From positions 1-33,254 of the forward strand of contig NZ_SUEO01000005.1 of NCBI RefSeq assembly GCF_004962925.1: a stretch of 33,254 nt of DNA, in the 5' to 3' direction. How positions within the stretch are numbered: the stretch's first letter is position 1; every line of letters starts with the position of its first letter. Below are positions 7,511 to 15,036 of this stretch, piece by piece. Origin of the DNA: Mesorhizobium sp. (GTDB lineage: Bacteria > Pseudomonadota > Alphaproteobacteria > Rhizobiales > Rhizobiaceae). A model generated the notes under the pieces. That model saw only the letters and a list, made by a program, of their open reading frames with translations, was not told where the DNA came from and made no database searches. The position numbers and the translations under genes were made by a program.

Positions 7511-7804
7511 ATGGCGCACGATCCGATCGACACGCTGGGCAAGGCGACCCGGCACAACATGCTCGTCAAGGCAGAATGCAGTTGCGGCAACGTTCGCTAC
7601 CGCCGTTCCGCCGACCTGATGATGGTCTATGGCGGCGGCGCCGATCCGCTGAAGCTCAAATTCGACTGCAGCCGCTGCAAGCCAACGGTGAAGATCACAT
7701 TGCTCGAGGTGCATCCCGAGCACCTGCCGAAGCGCCTGATGATCCACAAGCCGATGAAGATCGGCGGCAAGATCCATTGGACCACCGAGCGTTTCCGGGG
7801 GTGA
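7511..7804 (+). CDS. Small rhizobial zinc-ribbon protein
   Basis: A 97-residue protein starting MAHDPIDTLGKATRHNM. CSCGN (about residues 22-26) and CSRCKP (about 52-57) provide four cysteines likely to bind zinc, with VRYRRSADLMMVYGGG between them. The tail PKRLMIHKPM is basic. It looks like a widespread Rhizobiales hypothetical protein. Nothing shows a specific function. The start is chosen by sequence character, since no clear ribosome site is visible ahead of 7511. It stands alone on the plus strand, opposite the RHH gene. Confidence 0.65.
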   Translation: MAHDPIDTLGKATRHNMLVKAECSCGNVRYRRSADLMMVYGGGADPLKLKFDCSRCKPTVKITLLEVHPEHLPKRLMIHKPMKIGGKIHWTTERFRG

Positions 7805-7974
7805 GCGAGAGCCGTCCCACTGAGCGAAGCGCATTGTCTCTCTTCGCTAAGACCTCGCGCGTACCGCTCAAACGAATGGCAATTTTCTGTCTGAATGCGC
7901 TTAGGGTCCATTCTCGGAGACCCACGCATTGTGTCGCGTGGGAGACACAGTAATTCCCCGTTTAAGGCGTCGAG

Positions 7975-8202
7975 ATGCCACGAGCACCGAAAAGTCAGTT
8001 CCTTCGACCTAAAGATCGGGCGATCTGCCAGCGGGTGGTCGACCAGGTAACCGCCGACGCCAAATGGTACAGCACATCGATAGACCCTCAGATTCTGGCC
8101 TCGACCACGCTGGCACTCTTCCAATCTGGGGTCGTCAATGAAACGAATTTGCTGGCACATGTTCGCGCGCGGCGCCACGACTTCACCAAGCTGACCGGCT
8201 AG
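7975..8202 (+). CDS. Small hypothetical protein
   Basis: A 75-residue open frame, mainly helical (RPKDRAICQRVVDQVTADAKW, then STTLALFQSGVVNETNLLAHV). No family was recognised. A weak GGCGTCGAG precedes the ATG. Coding character is plausible because the residue mix is balanced and protein-like throughout. Just upstream (about 7922-7945) is a short hairpin (CCCACGC with GCGTGGG), which may be a regulatory or termination signal. It is followed by two decayed DUF982 genes. Confidence 0.5.
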   Translation: MPRAPKSQFLRPKDRAICQRVVDQVTADAKWYSTSIDPQILASTTLALFQSGVVNETNLLAHVRARRHDFTKLTG

Positions 8203-8249
8203 TTCTTCATCCTACCCAAACATAGCACGGCGGCAACACGGGCTCCTGC

Positions 8250-8472
8250 TACCAACTCCAAAACCGTCAAGCAGCTGAGCAATTCTGGCCTGTCACGCCT
8301 GAGGTGCCGCGCGAGCAGCTCAAGACGTGGACCCGGAGAGGGCCTCAGTGGCACAAGGGCGTGGACCCTCTGCCTGTCAGCACTGGAGGGCGATCCGATT
8401 GACCCTCACGTGATCCGAAAGGCTTTCGTGGCGGCCGCCAAGGATGCGAAGATGTATCTCTCGCCCGAGTAG
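8250..8472 (+). pseudogene. DUF982 protein remnant 1
   Basis: DUF982 proteins are short rhizobial proteins of unknown function. One frame gives RRGPQWHK. After a shift at about 8358 the sequence continues RAWTLCLSALEGDPID and HVIRKAFVAAAKDAK, ending with a stop at 8472. Together these match the family's W-P-x-RRGP ... ACL-ALEG ... RKAF-AAAK pattern. The N-terminal part upstream is not recognisable, so the left boundary is approximate. Confidence 0.6.
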
Positions 8473-8475
8473 GAC

Positions 8476-8688
8476 GTGTCATGGCTTTCCATCGGTTTCA
8501 CCCCTCCGATCGAGACGGACCGACCTGGGCTCACCTACGGCTGCAACAACGTCGAGGGAGCCGCTGCGGAACTGATGAAGTGGACCAAGCGGGGGCTCGA
8601 GTGGAAGTAGGCGGTCGAGGCCTGCATGGCCGTCCATGATGGCGAGGGCACAGCCGACGAGCGCTATTTGCGTGCGAGCACGACGTGA
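8476..8688 (+). pseudogene. DUF982 protein remnant 2
   Basis: This begins at a GTG four bases after the first remnant. It reads WLSIGFTPPIETDRPGLTYG, then NNVEGAAAELMKWTKRG and, after an in-frame TAG at 8608, AVEACMAVHDGEG. The pattern matches DUF982 (PPI ... RPG-YG-NNVEGAAE-LM-WTKRG). The final segment drifts out of frame after about 8640. At least one nonsense mutation and one frameshift are present. Confidence 0.65.
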
Positions 8689-10040
8689 GCCTCTTGGGGG
8701 GAATGTCAGCTCCCTTCCCCTCCGTCCGTGGGGCGCGGGCTTCCATGGAACCGATAACGATCAGGCTCTTCGGACTTCAAGTCTCTCCGTGTTGGCACCG
8801 AGGCGTTTTTCTGATTGTGTTGGACAAATCTGATCAAAGAAAACTTGCCATGTGGGGGCAGGTCTACGGTCAGGCCATAGCGGAGGATCTGGGTGCACGA
8901 CAGACAACTGCGGTTCCGCCTGCCGGAAGATTTGCGCTTGTCGTCGGCAACTCAGACTATGAACATGCCCCATCACTTCCAAATGGCAGGAACGACGCAG
9001 CTGCCATTTCCGGGGCACTGCAAAATCTAGGTTTTGGTGTTTCGCTCACTCTCGATGTTAGCCATGACGCGATGCGCAAGGCCATCCAACAGTTCAGCCG
9101 CAGCTTGCGGCCGGGTGATGTGTCGTTGTCTACTATGCCGGTCACGGACTGCAGGCGAATGGCACAAATTATCTGATCCCAGTTGACGCGTCGCTAAGGC
9201 GACCGTCGGATCTTGCCATGGAAGGCCAACGTCTTGAGGATATCATCGACGCCATTACCGTTGAAAACAACACCGCAAATCCTTCTCCTGGACGCCTGCC
9301 GCAACAATCCTTTTGCTCAAAATCTGTCGCTCGCAAAAACGAGCCGAGCCATCAAGGTCGGGCTCGGCCTGGCGCCGGTTAATGCAGGAAGAGGGGTTTA
9401 CATCGGTTTTGCGACGCAACCAGGCAATATCGCGCTCGACGGAGATCGCGACCACAGCCCTTTCGCCGCTGCGCGCTTAAGGCATATTGCGACATCCGAG
9501 ATCGACATCGAGATTTTGATGCGGCGGGTTCGAGCGGACGTCATGGACGCGACCGAACAGCAGCAGGTGCCCTGGAGCAACTCGTCGTTGATTGAGCCAG
9601 GATTTGCATTCCGCCCGAAGCCGGGGAAAGAGAGATCAGCAATTCAGAATTCCCAACCGGCCATGGAATCCGATGCGTCCGATCTCGAATTCTGGCGCTC
9701 AATCAAAGACACTTCGGACATTAAGATGTTCCAGGCCTACTTGGCGGCGTTCCCAGCAGGCACCTTTAGTGAGATTGCCAAAGACCGGATATCGAAGCTT
9801 AAGAGGCCAAAGGTTCCCAGAAAGAAAGCTCCGCAAACCTCCACCAAGAAGGCGACCGTCATTGCGCCCGCGCAAGCACATAAGCCGGCAAGATCGGGTC
9901 GGTCGAGCGTGCCGAAACCGCTTACGACTACAACGACCACCGAGGGCCGGTGCCGTGACGGCGACATAAAACGTTGTCGGCAGAATTGTAGCGAAGGCAG
10001 GAGGGGAGCATGCAGGATGTTGCGGAAACTGGGAGGATAG
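8685..10040 (+). pseudogene. Caspase-like (peptidase C14) protein, two frameshifts
   Basis: The p20 caspase fold begins at RFALVVGNSDYEHAPSLPN in the first frame. At about 9130 the frame shifts, and YYAGHGLQANGTNYLIP carries the catalytic His. A second shift at about 9270 restores the first frame, where ILLLDACRNNPF carries the catalytic Cys. GVYIGFATQPGN and the substrate-side region follow. The C-terminal portion has DLEFWRSIKDTSDIKMFQAY, typical of rhizobial caspase-like proteins, then a very basic Lys/Thr/Pro tail to 10040. The dyad residues survive, but no continuous protein can be made. The original start is uncertain, since residues before about 8900 have no family likeness. Confidence 0.82.
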
Positions 10041-10128
10041 GTCGGCCTCGAGCATCGACCCTATTGGAACGACCGTCTAGCACTGTCATTGGCGCCAAGC
10101 GAACTTGCGCGGAGATGCAAGTGAGGCG

Positions 10129-11178
10129 TTACGTTTCCCGCTCATCCAAACCTGACTGCTTGTCGGCAGCATCGGCCGATCCGCCCAGCGTGTCGGCGAC
10201 CGTCGCACCTCGCGCACCCATCGGCTGCTGCGCACCTGTGGTGGTGTCCTTGGCGGTCTGGTGCTCCATCTCGGCATTCAGCTCCGCCCCCACAATCAGG
10301 ACAATCACGGAGATCCAGGTCCACATCATCAAGCCGATGGCTGCCCCCAGGGCTCCATACGTCGCGTTATAGTCGGCGAAGTTCTCAAGATAATAGGAGA
10401 ATCCTATCGAGACTGCGATCCAGACCACAGCCGCGAGGAAGGCGCCCCATGTCGCCCATTGCCACTTTGCCCTTTCGCGGCTGGGGCCGTAGCAATAGAT
10501 CAGCGTGATCCCGAGGCCGACCATGATCAGCATCATCGGCCACCGAAAGATCCGCACAAGGGCTTCGGTCCAGCCGCCGAGGTTCAGCAGCGCAAGCATG
10601 GCCGGCACGACCCCCACCGATACGACAAAGCCGATACCAACGAGGATGGCGCCGAGTGTGAAGCCCAAGGCCAGAAGATTCAGGTGGATAAAGCCGCGCT
10701 TTTCACGCTCCTCGTAGGCGATGTTCATGGCTTCGAATAGCGTCTTGATGCCGTTACTGGCGCTCCACAGTGCGACGGCAAGGCCGAAGAGGAAGCCGAA
10801 GCTGAGCGCGCCAGTCTTCTGAGCAGCCAAGGACGCAAGCTGAGATCCGATAATGTCCAGACCGCCCGAAGGCAGTAGGCCGCCAAGGAACGCAATGTGC
10901 TCGGCGATGGTCTGAGGATTGGCGACGAAACCGTAGATGGACACGAAGGCGGCAAGCCCTGGAAAGAGGGCAAGAAGCAGATAGAATGCGGCCCCGGCCG
11001 CGATCAGCATAACACGGTCCTCGGATACCTCAGCAAAGACCCGCCACAGCACGTCCTTCCAGCCGAGGCTGGGAATCTCTGATGGCCACTCGGCATCGCG
11101 CCCGCGGCCCTCCGTTCCGGCCCGCCGATCAAGTTGCACTTGAACTTCGTAAGCGTCCTCGGGTGTTTTCTTCGACAT
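10129..11178 (-). CDS. YihY/BrkB family inner-membrane protein
   Basis: A 349-residue protein from the ATG at 11178. After a charged cytoplasmic N-terminus comes the family core: WRVFAEVSEDRVMLIAAGAA, FYLLLALFPGLAAFVSIYGF, then four further hydrophobic helices (FLFGLAVALWSASNGIKTLF, LNLLALGFTLGAILVGIGFV, MMLIMVGLGITLIYCYGP and IGLMMWTWISVIVLIVGAEL). The endings YGALGAAIGLMMW and GAELNAEME are hallmarks of the YihY/BrkB family (once mis-named ribonuclease BN). Its role is unknown. The C-terminal tail is hydrophilic and Gly/Ala/Thr-rich. It is monocistronic, with nothing clear in the 293 bases upstream. Confidence 0.92.
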   Translation of the reverse strand: MSKKTPEDAYEVQVQLDRRAGTEGRGRDAEWPSEIPSLGWKDVLWRVFAEVSEDRVMLIAAGAAFYLLLALFPGLAAFVSIYGFVANPQTIAEHIAFLGGLLPSGGLDIIGSQLASLAAQKTGALSFGFLFGLAVALWSASNGIKTLFEAMNIAYEEREKRGFIHLNLLALGFTLGAILVGIGFVVSVGVVPAMLALLNLGGWTEALVRIFRWPMMLIMVGLGITLIYCYGPSRERAKWQWATWGAFLAAVVWIAVSIGFSYYLENFADYNATYGALGAAIGLMMWTWISVIVLIVGAELNAEMEHQTAKDTTTGAQQPMGARGATVADTLGGSADAADKQSGLDERET

Positions 11179-11471
11179 GGCTGCCGGTCCGGAGCATCTT
11201 CTCCGCGGGGCAAACGTATTACAGCGCCAAAGGATGCAAGGGTGCAGACCTGCGCCCGCAGATAAACATCTGCCGTCTGCAGAAACACTGCCATCCCCAT
11301 GCGACGAGTTCCCGCAATGGCGGCACTGCCGACCATTGCTTGAAGCCAGGCTCCATCGCCTCCTGACAGTTGAAGCTAGCGAAATCGCGGGCCGAATTGG
11401 CACCACGTAGGGACCTGCACACGGCTAATTACCCGAATTCGTCGCCAGGCGATTACTCGTGCAGAGGCAAC

Positions 11472-12092
11472 TCAGAACTTGCGGCTCAAATACAACGAGC
11501 CTGCCAGTCCGAACCGCCACTCGAGATCGACAGCCCTGGAGATGCCGATCCGGCGTCCCGTCAAGATGGAGCTGGCTCTGGCTTCCGACGGCAGCTTGAA
11601 CTGGAACGGAAGCTCGTCCAGTGGCAGCCTGTCATATGATCCATCGACAGCAAGCGCCTGGCAAACGCGACCTGGTCCCGAACAAAGAAGTCGAGGGTCA
11701 TCAACGCCGCGATTGGCCCGCATCAGGTCGAGCTTTGATTGCGGTTCGATTGCGCGCACAAGGACAGCACTACCGGGAACACAGACGGCATTCAGGCACC
11801 AATGCAGACCATAGGAGCGATAGACATATGCGCTCCCTGGGGCGCCGAACATTGCGCTGTTTCGCGAAGTCCGACCGCCAAAACTGTGTGAGGCTGGGTC
11901 ATCGGCGCGATAGGCTTCCGTTTCGACGACGATCCCGCCTACGCCGTGCACAAGAAGGGTGGCGCCAACCATATCGCGCGCGACAACGCAGGCGTCCCGG
12001 GCAAAGAACTGGCGGTTCGTGATCAACGCTTGCACCGCATCTGGACCGCTCCGGAACTCGGCGCGACAAGAATGTTTCCGCTCCGGCTGCAA
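11472..12092 (-). CDS. 3-methyladenine DNA glycosylase (AAG/MPG type)
   Basis: A base-excision repair enzyme that removes alkylated purines such as 3-methyladenine and hypoxanthine. The 206-residue frame matches the AAG/MPG fold: FFARDACVVARDMVGATLL, GIVVETEAYRADDPASHSF (the water-activating Glu lies in VVETEAY, about 57-61), RNSAMFGAPGSAYVYRSYG, NAVCVPGSAVLVRAIEP, LLCSGPGRVCQALAVD and a short C-terminus GRRIGISRAVDLEWRFG. Length fits the bacterial family (about 190-210). The start is doubtful: the longest frame begins at TTG 12092, and an in-frame GTG near 12035 is also possible. It is the only clear DNA-repair gene that is intact in this accessory region. Confidence 0.93.
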   Translation of the reverse strand: MQPERKHSCRAEFRSGPDAVQALITNRQFFARDACVVARDMVGATLLVHGVGGIVVETEAYRADDPASHSFGGRTSRNSAMFGAPGSAYVYRSYGLHWCLNAVCVPGSAVLVRAIEPQSKLDLMRANRGVDDPRLLCSGPGRVCQALAVDGSYDRLPLDELPFQFKLPSEARASSILTGRRIGISRAVDLEWRFGLAGSLYLSRKF

Positions 12093-12514
12093 AAAGCCAA
12101 TCCACCAGGGCCAAACTCACGATCCTCAGCATGGCAGCCGGCGCTTTCTACTGGGCTCGGAGAGGTCTGATCGCCAATGGATTGGGTGTCCACTGACTTA
12201 AAATGAACTCGCCGCCAACACTCGTTGATGCAGCGGGAAGAGCCTCGATAAGGTCACAGGACCCGGCACTTCTTGGAATTGTCATCCGCACCCGTCAAGG
12301 TGCCCCTCTCGGTAGGTGAAGTGGTGCACCGGGCTTTGTCAGTGATCGTGCTACCGGCCGCTGGACGACTATCGCAACGGAACCCCGCACACAGCCTATG
12401 ATTTATAGAGGTAGGATTGTGTCTGCCTCATGAGGACCCTCCCACACTGCTGGCAGTTGGATGGCGGATTGATCAATGCCCCCTGATGCCGACCTTCGGA
12501 TAGTGGGCTATGCG
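12093..12514. other. Intergenic region, nothing recognised
   Basis: These 422 bases lie upstream of the glycosylase and downstream of the exopolysaccharide-repressor-like gene, both on the minus strand. Neither gene remnants, convincing hairpins nor repeats were seen. The promoter of the glycosylase gene should lie here. Confidence 0.5.
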
Positions 12515-12754
12515 CTAGAGCCAGATACCATCCTTCCGGTCGAGCGAGCCAACGCTCTCGGGTCCCGGATCAGCTTCTGCGGCTTCTGCGCCAGGCCCGT
12601 AGACCGCCCAGAGCATGTACACAAAATACCCGACTTGCAAGACTATCGGGCTAATGATTGCCCAGCCGATTGAACCCGTTGCCCAATACGTTGAGATCGA
12701 CGCAAGGCTCGACGTAGTGAGTATCCCCACCAGGACCTGCAGAACATTCATCAT
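12515..12754 (-). CDS. Exopolysaccharide production repressor-like membrane protein (ExoX/SyrA type)
   Basis: A 79-residue protein from ATG 12754 (or the adjacent ATG 12751). Two transmembrane segments are present (VLQVLVGILTTSSLASIST and GWAIISPIVLQVGYFVYMLW), followed by a polar tail. The pattern YWATGSIGWAIISPIVLQVGYF is close to the YxTTGS...LLQVGYF core of rhizobial exopolysaccharide production repressor proteins (SyrA/ExoX family). These act post-transcriptionally in the membrane to lower or alter exopolysaccharide synthesis. The longer frame up to 12892 is unlikely. A 7-bp dyad (12890-12909) about 135 bases upstream may be part of its control region. Confidence 0.7.
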   Translation of the reverse strand: MMNVLQVLVGILTTSSLASISTYWATGSIGWAIISPIVLQVGYFVYMLWAVYGPGAEAAEADPGPESVGSLDRKDGIWL

Positions 12755-13278
12755 TTTTTCAAAGCATCTCGGAACTGACAACAGCCGAGAGGCCCCCCCA
12801 ACCCAATACTCGATACTCAGTACCCCGAACCAACATCCCATCATTTTAGGGATGGCGCAAGTACAGTGTCGGGTAGCGGCTGCGACGTGCAACTTTCAGT
12901 TTAAAGTTGTTTAATTCCTGAGGGTCTGTCGGCTGCCAACAGGGCAGGCGGAGCAGGTTCCCGCCCTACAAGCGGGGAAGCCGATTGGCCAGACCAGGAC
13001 ATTCCATACGTTTGACGCCTGCCATCGGCCATTGTGGGCCGTGCGAACGCGGCTGCTGTTCAGAACTTCTATCGCCGGGCCACGCAGGCTGGCGATGGCC
13101 GGGATATGAATCGCGCAATGATCGGCAGCACGGTTTGGGCAGATTGGTCAGCCTCCCATTATTCAAGCGGATGACCTAACCTTCCAATCGGCCGCGATCC
13201 AAAGCAGGTGCAGATATCTGATCATAGGAGATCCATAGACCAAAAGTTCCGGCTGGTGGCCGAGCCCTTCTTCGATCG
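12755..13278. promoter_or_regulatory. Intergenic region with CAACTTT dyad
   Basis: No gene was found in 524 bases. CAACTTT (12890-12896) and its exact complement AAAGTTG (12903-12909), separated by six bases, form a 20-bp dyad upstream of the repressor-like gene. Closer to that gene the minus strand has a tandem GAGTAT pair (about 12804-12819). Small open frames at 12966-13179 on both strands lack family likeness and ribosome sites. Confidence 0.35.
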
Positions 13279-14025
13279 TCAACTGGGCAGACGAGACAGT
13301 TCGAAGTCAGTTCCATTTCTGGATAGTAGCTTCTCGGCGGACCGGAACATGTCTTCGAACGCGAGTTCATTCTCGAAAACTACCCCTCCGACGCTTATGC
13401 TCAGGACATCCTCAGCCCCTTTTGGCGCGAAATAGACTTGCGCAACGCGCGCCCGGATACGCTCACCGACGTCCTTGGCGTCTTCTTCAGTGGCACCAGG
13501 TAGAAATACCCCAAAGATGGATGTCCCTATGCGGCCGATCAGATCCTCCTCGCGCACTGATGTCTTTATGGTCGAGGCTATGAGCCTCAAGGCCTCGTCG
13601 CCCCATTCAATACCAAATCGCAGGTTGATGGATCGAAGGTGTTCGGGATGGATGACCAGGAAGGCGCCCGAACGAGAGCCATGCTCAGATGGCTTCTTTA
13701 CTCTCCGTTCAATGATCGAAGTAAAAACCGTTCCGTTCAAGCAGCCCGTCAGGCCATCGTAGGTCGCTGACTTGTTTAGCTCTTGCCGATAGCGGCGGAT
13801 CTCAACCCGACCCCAGCCGATCAGCAGGAAAAGCGGTAGCCCAATGGCGATGGGGACGAGCGTTGCCGTGATAACGCCGCGTCCGAACGGCGTGAGTCCA
13901 TTGGCGAACAGGAGCAGATAGTTAAGAGCTAGCGAAAAGCCCAAACTCCCGGCAGTCCCCAGAAGCGCGAGCCACGCGATACTCTTCCAAGCCTGGGCAG
14001 AACTGTTCGCCATCGATTTTGTCAC
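13279..14025 (-). CDS. Membrane protein with degenerate GGDEF domain
   Basis: A 248-residue protein starting at GTG 14025, with AGGAG eight bases ahead. Two hydrophobic helices lie at about 15-40 (SIAWLALLGTAGSLGFSLAL) and 50-72 (VITATLVPIAIGLPLFLLIG), then a GGDEF-type domain: TYDGLTGCLNGTVF, AFLVIHPEHLRSINLRFG, WGDEALRLIA and RIGTSIFGVFLPGA. Where active enzymes read GG(D/E)EF, this protein has GTSIF (about 157-161), and the metal-binding Asp of the usual DIDHFK segment is His. It therefore almost certainly cannot make c-di-GMP. FGVFLPGATEEDA still follows the family closely. It may be a receptor, a dimerisation partner or a protein in decay. Confidence 0.85.
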   Translation of the reverse strand: MTKSMANSSAQAWKSIAWLALLGTAGSLGFSLALNYLLLFANGLTPFGRGVITATLVPIAIGLPLFLLIGWGRVEIRRYRQELNKSATYDGLTGCLNGTVFTSIIERRVKKPSEHGSRSGAFLVIHPEHLRSINLRFGIEWGDEALRLIASTIKTSVREEDLIGRIGTSIFGVFLPGATEEDAKDVGERIRARVAQVYFAPKGAEDVLSISVGGVVFENELAFEDMFRSAEKLLSRNGTDFELSRLPS

Positions 14026-14298
14026 TGGCCGATCTCCTGTCAGATAGGCTGGCATAAGGCCGGCAAGTTACAAATTCGGTCTCAAAAGCGAATACAATTT
14101 GATCGATCGGACTGGAATGAGCTCAGCCTGACCCACAGATGAAGCTGGAGTTGACCACGAGAAAGATGGAAGACAACAGTTAACAAACTAAGTGTCGGCG
14201 CGGGCTAAATGACTAGCAGCGCAGGCAGCCGCCTGTATCAGCATGCTGCTCTAGCTTCGACAAGCGACGGTTCTCTGAAGGCTCAAACGGCGAGCTGA

Positions 14299-15003
14299 CT
14301 ATCGAGGCGGGCCGAATATACCCATCTCCGTATCCATCGCTGTCACCTCCGCCTTGCCGTAGATACCGCTCGGCAATGACAGGGCCCAGCCATTGGAAAC
14401 CAGCCAGGCGCCGACATCCTGCCTGCCGAGCCTGCATGGGGCGGCGATAGCGAAACGATCAACTTCCGGCGGTACGAAACAATTCAGTGCACGTTGGCGC
14501 AACCAGGAGTTGAAAGCTGCGCGCGCGCGGTGGCCGCAAGGCCAGACGACGTCATGAAAGGAACAGGTCTTGTTCGTGGCAATGCTCTGGACCCCGCTGA
14601 TGACCACCGTCCGTCCCATCGATTCGAAGATCGCGGACGAACTCGCAATCGGAGCGTAGAGCAGGACCTCCCGCCAGTCTTGCGGCATCGGCGTTTTCGG
14701 GGGCACGGCGAGACTGAGTTCGCTGAGTGGTGGACGGGGCTCGATCCGTTCGATTTCCGAAGAATCAAGTTGTGGCGGAGCGATGAGGTCCTGAGCAATC
14801 TTGCGTGCCGGCTCTCGCGGATGAGCGTCGAAAACGGTTGCGTCCGGTCGGGTTAGCTGCTTGCCGCGAATATCCTGAGACGGCGCAGGAACAGGCCGGT
14901 CGACCGAAAGCAAAGCCCCGCCCTGAATGATCAGGAGGAGCCCGGCCAGAAGCTCCAGGCTTGCGAGCGCGACAGCCAAGGGGATGCGGCTCGGCCTGCC
15001 CAT
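14299..15003 (-). CDS. Inactive thermonuclease-fold membrane-anchored protein
   Basis: A 234-residue protein with one N-terminal hydrophobic helix (IPLAVALASLELLAGLLLII), a Pro-rich linker and a C-terminal domain that lines up with the thermonuclease at 5.7-6.6 kb. Matching segments are VWPCGHRARAAFNSWLRQR against YPCGRRAAQALDEFLAA, and DVGAWLVSNGWALSLP against SVQKWLVEQGLALDWP. The catalytic places are changed: the usual GIDAPE is GVQSIA and YGR is FAI, so nuclease activity is not expected. It starts 33 bases after the LpoA-like gene stop and is probably the last gene of that transcript. Confidence 0.7.
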   Translation of the reverse strand: MGRPSRIPLAVALASLELLAGLLLIIQGGALLSVDRPVPAPSQDIRGKQLTRPDATVFDAHPREPARKIAQDLIAPPQLDSSEIERIEPRPPLSELSLAVPPKTPMPQDWREVLLYAPIASSSAIFESMGRTVVISGVQSIATNKTCSFHDVVWPCGHRARAAFNSWLRQRALNCFVPPEVDRFAIAAPCRLGRQDVGAWLVSNGWALSLPSGIYGKAEVTAMDTEMGIFGPPR

Positions 15004-15036
15004 CAGCTCGAAAAGGTCCTACGGGTTCGCGCCGGG

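Noticed and set aside
12966-13179. Overlapping small open frames on both strands
   Set aside because: No ribosome site, no family likeness, and Arg/Pro-rich content typical of chance frames in GC-rich DNA.
13279-14025. A LapD-like receptor for the LapG protein
   Set aside because: The protein has only a degenerate GGDEF domain after two helices. It has no periplasmic LapG-binding domain and no EAL domain.
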